A model generated the notes under the pieces. That model was given only the letters and a program-made list of their open reading frames with translations, was not told the origin of the DNA and did no database searches. A DNA stretch of 64,000 nucleotides from Rhizophagus clarus (Eukaryota; Glomeromycota; Glomeromycetes; Glomerales; Glomeraceae): assembly GCA_015698045.1 (NCBI GenBank), contig BLAL01000049.1, forward strand, positions 62,001 through 126,000, in the 5' to 3' direction. Of this stretch, positions 63,601-64,000 are shown piece by piece. How positions within the stretch are numbered: the stretch's first letter is position 1; every line of letters starts with the position of its first letter. Both the position numbers and the translations under genes were made by a program.

Positions 63601-64000
63601 TAAAAATATAATATTTATCAAGTAAGAGCTGGTATTCAAGCTATGAAGCTTTTTGAATTTCCTTGATTTCTCTTTAACTAATTTTTTTTTGATAATTTAA
63701 TGTAGAAAAAATGTTAAACTCTTAAAAGAAAAGTTTATATTTATAATTTATTGGTTCTATAGAGCTAGAAAAAGTATTTATTAGAACTTTTATTTATGTG
63801 TTATAAGGTCTTTAGTTATAATAAACAGTTTATTTTTTATGAAGTATTTTTTTTTTATTCGAAATTAATCACGTAATAAAAATAATTTTATTGGATAACA
63901 ATGTTTCTTATTGTTGTAATACGCGTAATAAAATAATTTCATTGGTTTATTAATGTTGATCATCACATGAAATCTTGAATACCAATTTTTTTAATGTGAT
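60669..64000. other. AT-rich DNA without recognisable genes
   Basis: No gene supported. An 83-codon frame at 61685-61936 lies in purine-rich low-complexity DNA. GGTTAAATCAC(C/T)CC occurs at about 61328 and 62307. A fragment of the 57203 element end lies at 63413-63447. Confidence 0.5.

Noticed and set aside
1-64000. tRNA or rRNA genes
   Set aside because: I saw no cloverleaf with B-box sequence and no rRNA-like stretch; a covariance-model scan was not possible here.

Overview
This window looks like nuclear DNA of an arbuscular mycorrhizal fungus of the Rhizophagus/Glomus group. The base composition is extremely AT-rich, with long A/T runs and simple repeats. Short GT..AG introns are present. 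The gene families seen (Crinkler/RHS-type NTPase-nuclease, SAM-nuclease, F-box/LRR, MULE-like transposase remnants) are ones I associate with that lineage. The assignment rests on recognition of protein families, not on a database search.

The centre of the window is one mobile element of about 38.6 kb (7456-46043). It has 2.1 kb terminal inverted repeats (TIRs). Each outer end is a perfect 62-bp palindrome, and an apparent 5-bp target duplication (ATTGC) lies on both sides. The core is virus/Polinton-like: a D5-type primase-helicase at the left end reading inward, a family B DNA polymerase at the right end reading inward, and a reverse-strand block of A32-like packaging ATPase, VSR-like zinc-ribbon endonuclease and retroviral-type (rve) integrase. 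Unexpectedly it also carries a retroelement-like Gag and aspartic protease, linked by A9G runs shaped like -1 frameshift sites, and a second Gag-like gene. I could not recognise a jelly-roll capsid protein. The TIRs contain the promoter and first codons of both replication genes, a divergent zinc-binding gene and a cluster of GTCCCTAT repeats. Several core genes are broken by in-frame stops and frameshifts. The two TIR copies differ, wherever I compared them, only by transitions, often at CpG.

Between the core genes lies cargo: a run of small genes with shared T-tract promoters and shared gene-end motifs (12.8-17 kb), an F-box/LRR gene, and intron-containing genes for a SAM-nuclease-like protein, a Crinkler/RHS-like P-loop-nuclease protein and a PD-(D/E)XK-like protein, plus coiled-coil proteins, a membrane coiled-coil protein and an HTH protein beside an array of 17-bp iterons.

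The element is nested. Its left flank (5944-7450) and right flank (46049-about 47310) are homologous to adjacent halves of an internal segment (28063-31383), so that segment gives a paralogous empty site. Outside this, the left arm (1-5.9 kb) holds satellites, a degenerate MULE-like gene and a small secreted peptide gene. The right arm (47.3-64 kb) holds a degenerate multicopy gene, two exon/intron-like satellite arrays, a MULE-type MITE with an empty site, other TIR elements, and AT-rich DNA without recognisable genes.
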